A stretch of DNA of 46,153 bases from Paracoccaceae bacterium (GCA_028875855.1 JAGWVA010000030.1:1-46153); one strand, 5' to 3'. Positions 15,682 to 27,748 are shown, counted from the stretch's first letter. Made by a program: numbers and translations. The notes: generated by a model from the letters alone, not told the origin.

Positions 15682-17082
15682 TCAGACGGCAAGGCGAGTC
15701 AGGCTGATGACGGCCGCGGCTCCGGCGAGCGCTGCACCCACGAACTGCGCCGAGATCGCGCCCAGGATGCCGAACTGCGCCAGAAGCAGCGCGACCAGCG
15801 CCGCGCCGATGGACTGCCCCGTCAGCCGCGCCGTGCCCAGCATCCCGTTCGCCGCACCGCTGCGATGCAGGGGGGCCGATCCGATCAGGATACGGTTGTT
15901 GGGCGACTGGAACATGCCGAAGCCCAGACCGCACAAGGCCATGCGCCATGCGATATCCCATGTCGCGGGATGCTTGGGCAGGAACCCGAGCGCAAGCAGC
16001 CCCACCGTCAGCAGCACGAGGCCGATCCCCCCGAGGATGGCCGGCGAATGCTTGTCCGCGAGCCGCCCGGCAATCGGTGCGGCAAAGGCAAGCGCCAGCG
16101 GCCAGGGCATCATCAGCAGGCCCATCTGTGCGGGGGGGAAGCCGTTGACCATCTGGAACGTGAACGGCAGCGCGACGAAGGCCAGCATCTGCGCCGAGAA
16201 CGCCGCGATCGAGGCCAGGACGGACAGGCTGAACACCGGCCGTTCCAGCAGATCGAGCGGCAGCATGGGCCGCGCGGACCGGCGCGACCGGCGCAAAAGG
16301 GCCATGGCCGCCAGCACCATGAGAACGCCTTGCGGCAGGGTGACCGCCCAGCCGAGGTCATGACCGATGGAGTCGATCGTGGTGATCAGCAGCCCGATCG
16401 CCGCCGCGGAATAAAGCGCGCTCAGCCAGTCGAACGGATGATCGGTCCGGTGGCTTTCGGGCAGGCTGCGCCAGCCCAGCGCGATGGTCAGAAGGCCCAG
16501 CGGTATGTTCAGCGCGAACAGCCACCGCCAGTTCGCCACGGACAGGATGAAGCCCGCGATGGCCGGCCCGGCCGTGGCCGAGGAGGCCACGACAAGCGCG
16601 TTGATCCCGATGGCGCCGCCGAACTTCTCCTTGGGGACGATGTAGCGCAGGACGGCGGCGTTCGTGCTCATCAGCCCTGCGGCCCCAAGACCCTGAACGA
16701 TCCGCGCGACCGTCAGCGCGTTCAGCCCGGGGGCGGCGACGCAGAAGATCGAGGCGAAGGTGAACAGCGCGATCCCGATCAGATAGACCCAGCGATAGCC
16801 GAACTTCTCGCCAAGGCTCGACAGCGGCAGCAGGATCATCGCGATGGCAAGCTGATAGCCGTTCACGATCCAGATCGAGGCCGAGGCCGGGGCGTTGAAC
16901 TCCTGCGCGATGGTGGGCAGGGCGACATTCGCGATGGTTCCGTCGAGAACGGCAAGCGTCAGGCCGACGATGACGGTTGCCCATGCGAAATAGCGCCGCG
17001 GCGCGGGAAGGCCGTTTGGCAGCTCCGCGCGCTTTCCCTCGTTCTGCGGGCGCAGGCCCGCCGCATCCATCGGTCGATCCAT
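15682..17082 (-). CDS. MFS transporter, DHA2-like drug/solute exporter
   Basis: A 466-residue polytopic membrane protein of the EmrB/QacA type with about 14 membrane segments. The N-terminal motif LDGTIANVALPTIAQEF and the loop GEKFGYRWVYLIG (motif A) are characteristic. It exports small molecules by proton antiport. The substrate is unknown. ATG 17082 is preferred because GAGG lies seven bases upstream. ATG 17094 has no ribosome site, and longer starts add Arg-rich non-membrane sequence. It lies behind the shdrR-like gene on the same strand and diverges from the peptide-transporter operon. A role in the sHdr system is possible but unsupported. Confidence 0.85.
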   Translation of the reverse strand: MDRPMDAAGLRPQNEGKRAELPNGLPAPRRYFAWATVIVGLTLAVLDGTIANVALPTIAQEFNAPASASIWIVNGYQLAIAMILLPLSSLGEKFGYRWVYLIGIALFTFASIFCVAAPGLNALTVARIVQGLGAAGLMSTNAAVLRYIVPKEKFGGAIGINALVVASSATAGPAIAGFILSVANWRWLFALNIPLGLLTIALGWRSLPESHRTDHPFDWLSALYSAAAIGLLITTIDSIGHDLGWAVTLPQGVLMVLAAMALLRRSRRSARPMLPLDLLERPVFSLSVLASIAAFSAQMLAFVALPFTFQMVNGFPPAQMGLLMMPWPLALAFAAPIAGRLADKHSPAILGGIGLVLLTVGLLALGFLPKHPATWDIAWRMALCGLGFGMFQSPNNRILIGSAPLHRSGAANGMLGTARLTGQSIGAALVALLLAQFGILGAISAQFVGAALAGAAAVISLTRLAV

Positions 17083-17269
17083 CGGAAACCTCATATGGCC
17101 GGCGTCGCGCCGCGGGCCATGCCTGTCATTTGACGGGCAACATATTCTCTCGGACAGCAAGGTCCACCCCCGCAAGGTGCGCCACGGCACAAGTCCCCGT
17201 GCTGCCACGCGATGCCGACTGGACCGCCCCCGGCCTTGCGCATAGGCTCGGCCCGGAAAGGGGGGAGGG

Positions 17270-18213
<944 letters not shown>

Positions 18214-18217
<4 letters not shown>

Positions 18218-19028
18218 GGCATCGCGGCAGTCTGATCCTTGGCGCGGTGCTGGCAGGCAGCTTCCTTGCCCTTGCGCTGATCTCCTTCGTCTGGACGCCC
18301 TACCCCTATGCCGCGATGGACATCGCCGCCCGGCTGAAACCGCCGGGGCCGGTGCACTGGCTGGGCACCGACCAGTTCGGCCGCGACGTGGCGGCGCAGC
18401 TCATGGTGGGCGCGCGGACGTCGATCATGGTCGCCATCGTCGCGGTGGCGATCGGCATCGCGGGCGGCGTGCCGCTGGGTCTTTGGGCCGCCGCCAACCG
18501 GGGCCGCTGGGTGGACGAGATCATCCAGCGCGGCAGCGATCTTGTCTTCGCCTTCCCGGCGATCGTCACGGCGATCCTCATCACCTCGGTCTTCGGGCCC
18601 TCGGCGCTGAACGCGATCCTTGCCATCGGCATCTTCAACATCCCCGTCTTCGCCCGCGTCACCCGCGCCGGCGCGATCAGCCTGTGGACTCTCGATTACA
18701 TCCGCGCCGCGCAGGTGGCGGGCAAGCGGCCGCTTCGGATCTCGGTGGAACATGTCCTGCCCAATGTGGCGAACCTCTTGATCGTGCAGGGCACCATCCA
18801 GTTCAGCCTTGGCATTCTGGCCGAGGCGGGGCTGAGCTACGTGGGCCTTGGCGCGCAGCCGCCCACGCCAAGCTGGGGCCGGATGCTGGCCGACAGCCAG
18901 ACGATGTTCGCCTTCGCCCCGCATCTGGCGATCTTTCCGGGCCTTGTCATCGTGCTGACCGTGCTGGGGCTGAACCTGCTGGGCGACGGGCTGCGCGATC
19001 TGCTGGACCCAAGGCTGAGGCGTCCGGC

Positions 19029-19032
<4 letters not shown>
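18214..19032 (+). CDS. Peptide/nickel-type ABC transporter permease (DppC-like)
   Basis: A 272-residue inner-membrane permease. The periplasmic signature HWLGTDQFGRDVAAQLMVGARTS and the EAA loop LDYIRAAQVAGKRPLRISVEHVLPN are diagnostic for the DppC/OppC family, and LAEAGLSYVGLGAQPPTPSWG is the conserved C-terminal part. Start ATG 18214 overlaps the DppB-like stop codon. It ends by overlapping the fused ATPase gene in the same ATGA manner. It lacks the long N-terminal cytoplasmic extension of many DppC proteins. Works with the preceding permease and the following ATPase. Confidence 0.92.
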
Positions 19033-20619
<1,587 letters not shown>

Positions 20620-20645
<26 letters not shown>

Positions 20646-22068
20646 CCCGACCGAGATGCTGATCGGCGGGCGCTGGATCGCGGCGCCGGCGGACCTGCCG
20701 CTGGAAAATCCCTCGACCGGCGAAGTGATCGGCGCCATCGCCCGTGGCACGGCGGCCGATGTGGACGCGGCGGTCGCGGCGGCCGAGGCGGCGCTGAGCG
20801 GCCCCTGGGGCCGGATGACGGCCACAGAGCGCGGCCGCATCCTTGCCAGGATCGGCCAACTGGTCTTGGCGCGCGCCGAGGATCTGGCGGTGCTGGAGGC
20901 GACCGACGTCGGCAAGCCGCTGAAACAGGCGCGCGCCGATGCGCTGGCGCTGGCGCGCTACATGGAATTCTACGCGGGCGCCGCCGACAAGGTGATGGGC
21001 GAGACGATCCCCTATCTCGATGGCTACACGGTTTACACCCTGCGCGAGCCGCACGGCGTGACGGGCCATATCGTGCCGTGGAACTACCCGATGCAGATCA
21101 TCGGCCGGTCGGTCGGCGCGGCGCTTGCGATGGGGAATGCCTGCGTGCTGAAACCGGCGGAAGAGGCCTGCCTGACCGCGCTGGCCTTCGCGCGGCTGGC
21201 CGAAGAGGCGGGCCTGCCCCCCGGCGCGCTGAACGTGGTGCCGGGTCTGGGCGAGGAAGCGGGTGCGGCGCTGTCGGCCCATCCGGGCGTGCGGCACCTG
21301 TCGTTCACCGGCTCGGTCGCGGTGGGCGAACTCGTGCAGGCGGCGGCGGCGCGCAACGTGGTGCCGGTCACGCTGGAACTGGGCGGGAAATCCCCGCAGG
21401 TGGTCTTTGCCGATGCCGATCTGGACAAGGCCCTGCCGTTCCTCGTGAACGCGGGCATCCAGAACGCGGGCCAGACCTGCTCGGCCTCCTCCCGCATTCT
21501 GGTCGAGCGGTCGCGCTATGCCGAGGTGGTGGAGCGGATGGCCGCCCGCTACGGCGCGCTGAAGGTGGGGCCGGCATTGGCCGATCTGGATGTGGGGCCG
21601 CTGATCTCGGCCCGCCAGAAAGAGATCGTGGAGGGCTTCCTGGCCCTTTCCGGCGATCTGACGGTGGCGGCGCGTGGCGCGGTGGTGGCCGATGCGCCTT
21701 CGGGCGGGCACTACGTCGCCCCCGCGCTTCTGGCCGATGTGCGCCCTGACCACCGGCTGGCGCAGGACGAAATCTTCGGCCCCGCACAGGTCGTGATCCC
21801 CTTCGCAGACGAGGATGAGGCCATAGCCATTGCGAACGGCACGGGCTACGGGCTGGTGGCCAGTTGCTGGACCGAGAACGGCAGCCGCGCCCTGCGCATG
21901 GCGCGCAGGCTCCGCGCGGGGCAGGTGTTCCTGAACAATTACGGCGCGGGCGGCGGGGTGGAACTGCCCTTCGGCGGGGTCGGCAAATCCGGCCATGGCC
22001 GGGAAAAGGGGTTCGAGGCGCTCTACGGCTTTTCGGTATTGAAGACGGTCGCGGCGCATCATGGTTGA
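20620..22068 (+). CDS. Aldehyde dehydrogenase, betaine-aldehyde/aminoaldehyde type
   Basis: A 482-residue NAD(P)-dependent ALDH oxidising an aldehyde to its acid in the cytoplasm. Catalytic residues are C287 in NAGQTCSASS and E253 in LELGGKSP. FTGSVAVGELV and the C-terminal motif ELPFGGVGKSGHGREKGFEAL complete the pattern, the latter typical of betaine-aldehyde and aminoaldehyde dehydrogenases. ATG 20620 has GGAGG six bases upstream. The in-frame ATG 20614 touches that site and is unlikely. It starts inside the transporter ATPase gene and precedes an SDR gene, so it likely acts on a product of the imported compound. Exact substrate unknown. Confidence 0.9.
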
Positions 22069-22073
22069 AGCGG

Positions 22074-22096
22074 GCGATTTTTCGACGAAAAATCGC
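22074..22096. repeat. 23-base palindromic element, copy 1
   Basis: Arms GCGATTTTTCG and CGAAAAATCGC are perfect 11-base inverted copies around a single A. It lies in the 54-base gap between two plus-strand genes. An identical 23-mer is at 24739-24761 and a close copy at 43880-43902. As RNA it forms a hairpin with A- and U-runs in the stem, so it could be a bidirectional terminator. Confidence 0.8.
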
Positions 22097-22122
22097 GGCT
22101 CGGGACGGCAAGGGAGGGCGAG

Positions 22123-22863
22123 ATGAGGCTTGAGGGCAAGACAGCGATCGTGACGGGCGGCGGCTCGGGCTTCGGGGCGGGCATCGCGCGCGCCTTTGCG
22201 GCCGAAGGCGCCCGGGTGATGGTCGCCGACATCCGCAGGGACGCGGCAGAGGCCGTGGCGCGCGAGATCGGCGGCATCGCGCAGGAGGTGGACGTGGCGC
22301 GGGATGCCTCGGTCCGGGCCATGGCAGAGGCCGCGCGCAAAGCCTTCGGCACGCCCGACATCCTGGTGAACAACGCGGGCGTCACGCATCTGCCGATGCC
22401 GATGGATGCGGTGACCGAAGAAGACTTTGACCGCGTGCTGGCGGTGAACGCCAAATCCGTGTTCCTGACCGCGCGGCATTTCGTGCAGGGCATGAAATCG
22501 GCGGGGCGCGGCGCGATCCTCAACATCGCCTCGACCGCCGGGCTCAGCCCGCGGCCGCGGCTGACGTGGTACAATGCCTCGAAGGGCTGGATGATCACGG
22601 CGACGAAGTCGATGGCGGTGGAGCTTGCCCCGACCGGCATCCGGGTCAACGCGCTCTGCCCCGTGGCGGGCGAGACGCCGCTTCTGAAAAGCTTCATGGG
22701 CGAGGACACGCCCGAGATGCGGGCGAAGTTCCTTGCGACGATCCCGCTCGGCCGCTTTTCGACGCCGCAGGACATGGGGGCGGCCGCGGTCTTCCTGTGT
22801 TCGCCCGAGGCGTCCATGATCACCGGCGTGGCGCTTGAGGTCGATGGCGGGCGCTGCATCTGA
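22123..22863 (+). CDS. SDR family NAD(P)-dependent oxidoreductase
   Basis: A 246-residue classical short-chain dehydrogenase (FabG/glucose-dehydrogenase-like). The cofactor motif TGGGSGFG is at 11-18, NNAG at 83-86, and the catalytic residues are S137, Y150 and K154 (YNASK). It oxidises or reduces an alcohol/ketone. The substrate is not evident. A GGGAGGGCGAG ribosome site is close to the ATG. It follows the aldehyde dehydrogenase across a 54-base gap containing palindrome copy 1, and is followed by the P1-type hydrolase gene. It likely belongs to the same catabolic unit. Confidence 0.9.
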   Translation: MRLEGKTAIVTGGGSGFGAGIARAFAAEGARVMVADIRRDAAEAVAREIGGIAQEVDVARDASVRAMAEAARKAFGTPDILVNNAGVTHLPMPMDAVTEEDFDRVLAVNAKSVFLTARHFVQGMKSAGRGAILNIASTAGLSPRPRLTWYNASKGWMITATKSMAVELAPTGIRVNALCPVAGETPLLKSFMGEDTPEMRAKFLATIPLGRFSTPQDMGAAAVFLCSPEASMITGVALEVDGGRCI

Positions 22864-22882
22864 GCGGGCGGACCGGGGCCTA

Positions 22883-22913
22883 CCCCCGGGATATTTGGGC
22901 CAAAGTGAAAGGG
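22883..22913 (+). repeat. Intergenic 'CCCCCGGGATATTTG' repeat, copy a
   Basis: This copy reads CCCCCGGGATATTTG followed by GGCCAAAGTGAAAGG. Copy c at 30812-30842 (opposite strand) differs at one base in about 30. Two more divergent copies lie at 30778-30809 and 34833-34864. This copy fills the space between the SDR stop and the hydrolase GTG, and its 3' end supplies the purine-rich bases before that start. Confidence 0.7.
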
Positions 22914-22921
22914 CAGGCAGC

Positions 22922-23911
22922 GTGACGCCGGGACCGAGGAACCTGATTACCGATGTGGCCGGCCTGCGCGTCGGCAATGCCGAGGATCACCGGCTGCGGT
23001 CGGGTGCGACGGTGCTGGTGGCGGACCGCCCCTTCGTTGCGGCGGTCAACGTCATGGGCGGCGCGCCCGGCACGCGCGAGACGGACCTGCTGGCCCCCGA
23101 CCGGCTGGTGCAGGAGGTGGATGCGCTGGTGCTGTCGGGCGGGTCGGCCTTCGGTCTCGATGCCGCCTCGGGCGTGACGGACGGTCTGCGCGCGATGGGC
23201 CGCGGCTTTGTCGTGGGCGACCAGCGGGTGCCGATCGTGCCGGGGGCGATCCTGTTCGACCTGACCAACGGCGGCGACAAGGCCTGGGACGACAACCCCT
23301 ATCGCGCGCTTGGCCGCAGGGCGCTGGAGTCGGCGGCGGAGGACTTCGCCCTTGGCACCGCGGGGGCCGGGACGGGGGCGACGACGGCCAATCTGAAAGG
23401 CGGGCTGGGCTCGGCCTCGGTCGTGCTGGCAAACGGGATCACCGTCGGCGCGCTGGTCGCGGTGAATGCGCTTGGCTCGGTCACCGTGGGCGATGGCCCG
23501 GCGTTCTGGGCCGCGCCGTGGGAACTGGCGGGGGAATTCGGCGGGCGGGGGCATGCGACGAAGTTCACGCCCGACGCCGAACCGCACCCCGGCAAGCGGC
23601 TGGGCGAGGCGACGACGATCGCCATCGTCGCGACCGATGCGCAGCTCAGCCAGGCGCAGGCCACGCGCATGGCGACCGCGGCGCAGGACGGGATGGCGCG
23701 CGCGATCGTGCCGAGCCACACGCCCTTCGACGGCGATCTGGTCTTTGCCGCCGCGACCGGGGCGCGGCCGCTTCCCGCGCCGGAGGTGGATGCCTTCCTG
23801 CTGGGCCATGCGGCGGCGACCTGCCTTGCCCGCGCCATCGCGCGCGCGGTCCATCACGCCCGCGCGCGGCCGGGCGACCTGCAACCCACCTGGGCCGCGC
23901 GTTTCGGCTAG
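22922..23911 (+). CDS. P1/S58 family self-processing hydrolase (DmpA/NylC-like aminopeptidase)
   Basis: A 329-residue N-terminal-nucleophile hydrolase related to D-aminopeptidase DmpA, beta-aminopeptidases and nylon-oligomer hydrolase NylC. Signatures are LSGGSAFGLDAASGV, GTGATTANLKGGLGSAS, and the self-cleavage region SHTPFDGDLVFA. With GTG 22922 as start the presumed nucleophile is T267, preceded by H266 where NylC, as I recall, has Asn266-Thr267. A longer in-frame start at 22835 would overlap the SDR gene and repeat copy a, so is rejected. It sits after the peptide transporter and dehydrogenases, suggesting hydrolysis of an imported peptide or amide. Its end overlaps the convergent gene by four bases. 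Confidence 0.88.
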   Translation: MTPGPRNLITDVAGLRVGNAEDHRLRSGATVLVADRPFVAAVNVMGGAPGTRETDLLAPDRLVQEVDALVLSGGSAFGLDAASGVTDGLRAMGRGFVVGDQRVPIVPGAILFDLTNGGDKAWDDNPYRALGRRALESAAEDFALGTAGAGTGATTANLKGGLGSASVVLANGITVGALVAVNALGSVTVGDGPAFWAAPWELAGEFGGRGHATKFTPDAEPHPGKRLGEATTIAIVATDAQLSQAQATRMATAAQDGMARAIVPSHTPFDGDLVFAAATGARPLPAPEVDAFLLGHAAATCLARAIARAVHHARARPGDLQPTWAARFG

Positions 23912-24705
23912 GCCGGCCGCAGAAGCGTCTCGATCAACCGGGAATCCGGACGGGTAAGGTCATCGATGACGTTGAAGTGATGCAGGCGCGGCGCGATCAC
24001 CAGCGGGCATCCCCACGCATCGGCAAGCCAGCGCGACTGATCGAGGAAGGCAGGGCGTTCCGCGCCGCCGACCCAGACGGTCACATCCGTCCCCTCGCGG
24101 CGGGGAAGAAGCACGGGGCTTTCGGTCGCCGCTTCGGCCGCGTCGATCTTCAGGATGTCGTTCATCTCGGTGCGCATCAGCGGCCGCAGGTCCGACAGCG
24201 CCGAGATCGGCACGGCCCGCGTGAGGCGGGACGCAACCTCGGGCGGCAGGGTGCCATCGGTGCAGCACATCCGCGCGGTCAGATGGCCGCCCGCGGAATG
24301 CCCCGTGACCACGATGGGGCCCGCGACCTCTGCCGCGGCGGTGGCGATGGCGGCAGCGATCTCGGTCGTCATCGCGGCGATGCGGGCCTCGGGCGCAAGC
24401 GTGTAGGAGGGCATCGCCACCGCCCATCCCCCGTCCAGCGCCCCCTGCGCGAGATGCGAGAACGCGCGCGGCGAGAATGCTTTCCAGTAGCCGCCATGGA
24501 TGAAGACCAGGAGGCCCGCGGGCTGCGTCTCGGGCAGGAACAGGTCGATCCATTGCCGTTCCCCCGGACCGTAGGGCAGGCCCAGCCGCGCGCGCGGGCC
24601 AAGGGCGGCACGGAAGGCTTCCGCTTCGGCGGCCCAGCGAATTGGGTAGGTGTCGGCTCCGGGGATGAAGGCCCCGTTGGCATAGGCTTGATCGAGATCG
24701 GTCAT
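23908..24705 (-). CDS. Alpha/beta hydrolase, kynurenine formamidase (arylformamidase)-like
   Basis: A 265-residue serine hydrolase. The oxyanion motif HGGYW (70-74) is typical of eukaryotic-type arylformamidases. The nucleophile is S137 in GHSAGG, and the catalytic His is probably H243 in LHHFNVIDD. GGAGG lies seven bases before ATG 24705. If it is an arylformamidase it would hydrolyse N-formylkynurenine, the product of the dioxygenase encoded at 1566-2405, but the 22-kb separation makes a different formamide or ester equally plausible. It converges on the P1-type hydrolase gene and diverges from the succinate-semialdehyde-type dehydrogenase gene. Confidence 0.8.
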   Translation of the reverse strand: MTDLDQAYANGAFIPGADTYPIRWAAEAEAFRAALGPRARLGLPYGPGERQWIDLFLPETQPAGLLVFIHGGYWKAFSPRAFSHLAQGALDGGWAVAMPSYTLAPEARIAAMTTEIAAAIATAAAEVAGPIVVTGHSAGGHLTARMCCTDGTLPPEVASRLTRAVPISALSDLRPLMRTEMNDILKIDAAEAATESPVLLPRREGTDVTVWVGGAERPAFLDQSRWLADAWGCPLVIAPRLHHFNVIDDLTRPDSRLIETLLRPA

Positions 24706-24738
24706 GATGTCCTCCGGCGGCCAACATAACGCGCGGGC

Positions 24739-24761
24739 GCGATTTTTCGACGAAAAATCGC
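24739..24761. repeat. 23-base palindromic element, copy 2
   Basis: Identical over all 23 bases to copy 1 (22074-22096). Here it lies between two divergent genes, where a terminator of either flanking gene is not expected. The rest of the 140-base gap holds no other clear signal. Confidence 0.8.
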
Positions 24762-24845
24762 CGGGCGAGCGCATCCTTCGGTGGGTTGCTGGACAATGCC
24801 CGCTTCGGGTGGTTTCCATAGGCCAGCACATTCATGGAGGCCCCC

Positions 24846-26324
24846 ATGCTCGATTCCGTAACCGATCTGCGTTCGCTTCTCAAAGATCCCTCGCTTCTGG
24901 CGACCAAGGCCTATGTCGCGGGCGAATGGGTCGATGCCGACGACGGCGCGACCTTCGAGGTCACCAACCCCGCACGAGGCGACGTGATCTGCAAGGTGGC
25001 GAACCTCGGCCGGGCCGAGACCGCCCGCGCCATCGCCGCGGCCGAGGTCGCGCAGAAGGAATGGGCCGCCCGCACCGGCAAGGAACGCTCTGCCATCCTG
25101 CGCAAGTGGTTCGACCTGATGATGGCGAATCAGGACGACCTTGCCCGCATCCTGACCGCAGAGATGGGCAAGCCCGTCGCCGAAGCGAAGGGCGAGATCG
25201 CCTATGGCGCGTCCTTCATCGAGTGGTTCGCCGAAGAGGCCAAGCGCGTCTATGGCGAGACGATCCCCGGCCACCAGCGCGACAAGCGGATCACGGTCAT
25301 CAAGCAGCCGGTGGGCGTTGTAGGCTCGATCACGCCCTGGAACTTCCCCAACGCGATGATCACCCGCAAATGCGGCCCCGCGCTGGCGGTGGGCTGCGCT
25401 TTCGTGGCGAAACCGGCCGAGGATACGCCGCTGTCGGCGCTGGCGCTGGCCGTTCTGGCCGAACGCGCCGGCGTGCCCAAGGGCGTCTTCTCGGTGCTGC
25501 CCTCCACCCATTCGTCGGACATCGGCAAGGAGTTCTGCGAGAACCCCACCGTGCGCAAGATCACCTTCACCGGCTCGACCGAGGTGGGGCGCATCCTGCT
25601 GCGGCAGGCGGCCGATCAGGTGATGAAATGCTCGATGGAACTGGGCGGCAACGCGCCCTTCATCGTCTTCGACGACGCGGACCTCGATGCCGCCGTGCAA
25701 GGCGCGATGATCTCCAAGTATCGCAACAACGGCCAGACCTGTGTCTGCGCCAACCGCATCTACGTGCAGGCCGGGGTCTATGACGCGTTTGCCGAGAAGC
25801 TGACCGCGGCGGTCCAGAAGCTCAACGTCGGCGACGGGCTGACCGAGGGCGTGGATGTCGGGCCGCTGATCAACGAGGACGCCGTGAAGAAGGTCGAGGA
25901 TCACATCGCCGACGCGCTGGCCGGCGGCGGCAAGATCGTCACCGGCGGACATCGGCACGCGCTTGGCGGCACGTTCTTCGAACCGACCGTCGTCACCGGC
26001 GTGAAGCCCGCTATGAAGGTCTCGACCGAGGAAACGTTCGGCCCGCTCGCCCCGCTCTACCGCTTCGAAACGGAGGAAGAGGCGATCCGGCTTGCCAATG
26101 ACACGATCTTCGGGCTGGCGTCCTATTTCTACGCCCGCGACATCGGCCGCATCACGCGGGTGCAGGAAGCGCTGGAATACGGGATGGTGGGCGTGAACAC
26201 CGGCCTGATCTCGACCGAGGTCGCCCCCTTCGGCGGGGTGAAGCAATCCGGCCTTGGCCGCGAGGGCAGCCACCACGGGATCGAGGATTACCTCGAGATG
26301 AAATACATCTGCCTGTCGGTTTGA
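24846..26324 (+). CDS. gabD: Succinate-semialdehyde-type dehydrogenase (GabD-like)
   Basis: A 492-residue NAD(P)-dependent aldehyde dehydrogenase close to GabD, which oxidises succinate semialdehyde to succinate. Catalytic residues are C299 in NNGQTCVCANR and E265 in SMELGGNAP. FTGSTEVGRILL and the C-terminal APFGGVKQSGLGREGSHHGIEDYLEMKYIC are the GabD pattern. The second Cys after the nucleophile (TCVC) occurs in many GabD enzymes and can form a regulatory disulfide. ATG 24846 is preferred, with GGAGG about six bases upstream. ATG 24834 lies within that site. No GABA transaminase is adjacent. A strong terminator follows. Confidence 0.9.
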   Translation: MLDSVTDLRSLLKDPSLLATKAYVAGEWVDADDGATFEVTNPARGDVICKVANLGRAETARAIAAAEVAQKEWAARTGKERSAILRKWFDLMMANQDDLARILTAEMGKPVAEAKGEIAYGASFIEWFAEEAKRVYGETIPGHQRDKRITVIKQPVGVVGSITPWNFPNAMITRKCGPALAVGCAFVAKPAEDTPLSALALAVLAERAGVPKGVFSVLPSTHSSDIGKEFCENPTVRKITFTGSTEVGRILLRQAADQVMKCSMELGGNAPFIVFDDADLDAAVQGAMISKYRNNGQTCVCANRIYVQAGVYDAFAEKLTAAVQKLNVGDGLTEGVDVGPLINEDAVKKVEDHIADALAGGGKIVTGGHRHALGGTFFEPTVVTGVKPAMKVSTEETFGPLAPLYRFETEEEAIRLANDTIFGLASYFYARDIGRITRVQEALEYGMVGVNTGLISTEVAPFGGVKQSGLGREGSHHGIEDYLEMKYICLSV

Positions 26325-26355
26325 CGGGCGACCGCATCCCGGTTCACCGCAATCG

Positions 26356-26386
26356 CCCCGGCGTTCACAGCGCCGGGGTTTCTTCT
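26356..26386 (+). terminator. rho-independent terminator of the gabD-like gene
   Basis: CCCCGGCG (26356-26363) pairs perfectly with CGCCGGGG (26371-26378) around a 7-base loop, followed by TTTCTTCT (26379-26386). It begins 32 bases after the dehydrogenase stop codon. The hairpin overlaps the last codons and stop of the convergent bacA-like gene. Confidence 0.85.
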
Positions 26387-27606
26387 GTCTCGATGGCCGC
26401 CTGGCGCAGACCCGCGAACTGCGCCTCGAAGGCGCGCAGGCGCTTGTGGATCGACAACAGTTCCACGATCGTGGACCACGAATAGACGAGATACTGGAAC
26501 GAGCTCGACACCTGCCCGAAGGCACCGAGGATCTGCTGGAAGATCCCGAAGGTGATCCTGCCCGCGGCGACCGTGGGGATCAGGATGGTGATGGCGAAGA
26601 TGTTGTCCGCCTGCCCATACATGCTGCGGAAGAAGTTGAAATAGACGAAATGCGCGTAAAGGCGGAAGTAGCTCTTGCGCACCTGCCCGAACAGCTCGCG
26701 CACCGTCACCGGATCGGCGCGGTGCTCGAAATCCTCGCCATAGACCAGTTCCTTGCGATAGGCCGCCTCGACCCTCTGGTTGAAGAATTCGAGGCTGGGC
26801 AACCGCACCCCGGCAAGCGCCAGCAGGATCGTTCCGAACAGCGACCAGAAGATCGCGGCGACGACCAGCGGCTCGGGCACGGCGCCGATGATGGGCAGTT
26901 CATGCACATTGGCCGAAAGCGCCGCCAGCACCGGCAGGAAGGCCACCAGCGTCAGGATCGAGTCGACCATCGACAGGCCGAGCCCTTCGACGATCGAGGC
27001 AAAGCGCATCGTGTCTTCCTGAATCCGCTGCGAGGCGCCCTCGATGTGGCGCACCTCGTTCCAGCGGGCGGTGTAGTAGTCGTTCATCGCGGTGCGCCAG
27101 CGGAACACGTAGTGGCTGGTGAAGAACCGCGTCAGCACATAGACCGCCACGGCGACAAAGGCGATTTCGGCAAAGATCATCAGAAGCCGGTAGAACTCGC
27201 CCGATCCGACCTGCTGCTTGCCCGACAGCGCCTGCTGCACGGCGTCGAAGAACGGACCCCGCCAGTTGTTGATCGCGACCGAGACCTGCACCTGGTAGTA
27301 ATCGACGAAGATGATCAGCGCCGATCCGGCGATGGACCACCATTGGTAGGGATGCGGCGCGAGGATCGCCCAGGCGCCGAAGAACAGCGCGAAACACACG
27401 AAGCAGTAGAGATAGAACCACAGGAAATCCGGGGTGATGAAATAGCCCAGCCCGATGATCGGATGCGCCTCGCCAGGGCCTGGCGGAAAGCCCAGTCGCG
27501 CGCCCAGCCCGATCCCCACCGTGTACCATGCCGCCACCGCGATGATCGTCCAGACAAGCGCGGAGCCGAAGAAAAGCTTCGGACGCGGAAAGAAGGACTG
27601 GAACAC
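26365..27606 (-). CDS. bacA: BacA/SbmA family peptide antibiotic transporter
   Basis: A 413-residue inner-membrane importer related to BacA of rhizobia and SbmA of E. coli, which take up Pro-rich and other peptides and modified microcins using the proton gradient. VFQSFFPRPKLFF, NWRGPFFDAVQQAL, RWRTAMNDYYTARW, the IEGASQRIQEDTMRF segment and SSSFQYLVYSWSTIVELLSIHKRLRAFE are family hallmarks. There is no ATPase domain, which separates it from BclA. GTG 27606 has GGAGG about eight bases upstream. Longer in-frame starts add low-complexity Arg-rich sequence. It is transcribed alone on the minus strand, 142 bases after the mod operon. Confidence 0.92.
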   Translation of the reverse strand: MFQSFFPRPKLFFGSALVWTIIAVAAWYTVGIGLGARLGFPPGPGEAHPIIGLGYFITPDFLWFYLYCFVCFALFFGAWAILAPHPYQWWSIAGSALIIFVDYYQVQVSVAINNWRGPFFDAVQQALSGKQQVGSGEFYRLLMIFAEIAFVAVAVYVLTRFFTSHYVFRWRTAMNDYYTARWNEVRHIEGASQRIQEDTMRFASIVEGLGLSMVDSILTLVAFLPVLAALSANVHELPIIGAVPEPLVVAAIFWSLFGTILLALAGVRLPSLEFFNQRVEAAYRKELVYGEDFEHRADPVTVRELFGQVRKSYFRLYAHFVYFNFFRSMYGQADNIFAITILIPTVAAGRITFGIFQQILGAFGQVSSSFQYLVYSWSTIVELLSIHKRLRAFEAQFAGLRQAAIETEETPAL

Positions 27607-27748
27607 GGGCGGACCTCCGGCACTGGTTTGCCCCCTGATATAGCCGGGTTTTCCGGCGCGGCGACAGGGGATATGGCGGGAAGGTGCGGTTTTCTCGTCG
27701 GCGCGCAACCGGGGATACGCAGAGGTGAAGGCGCGTGATGCACCGGCC

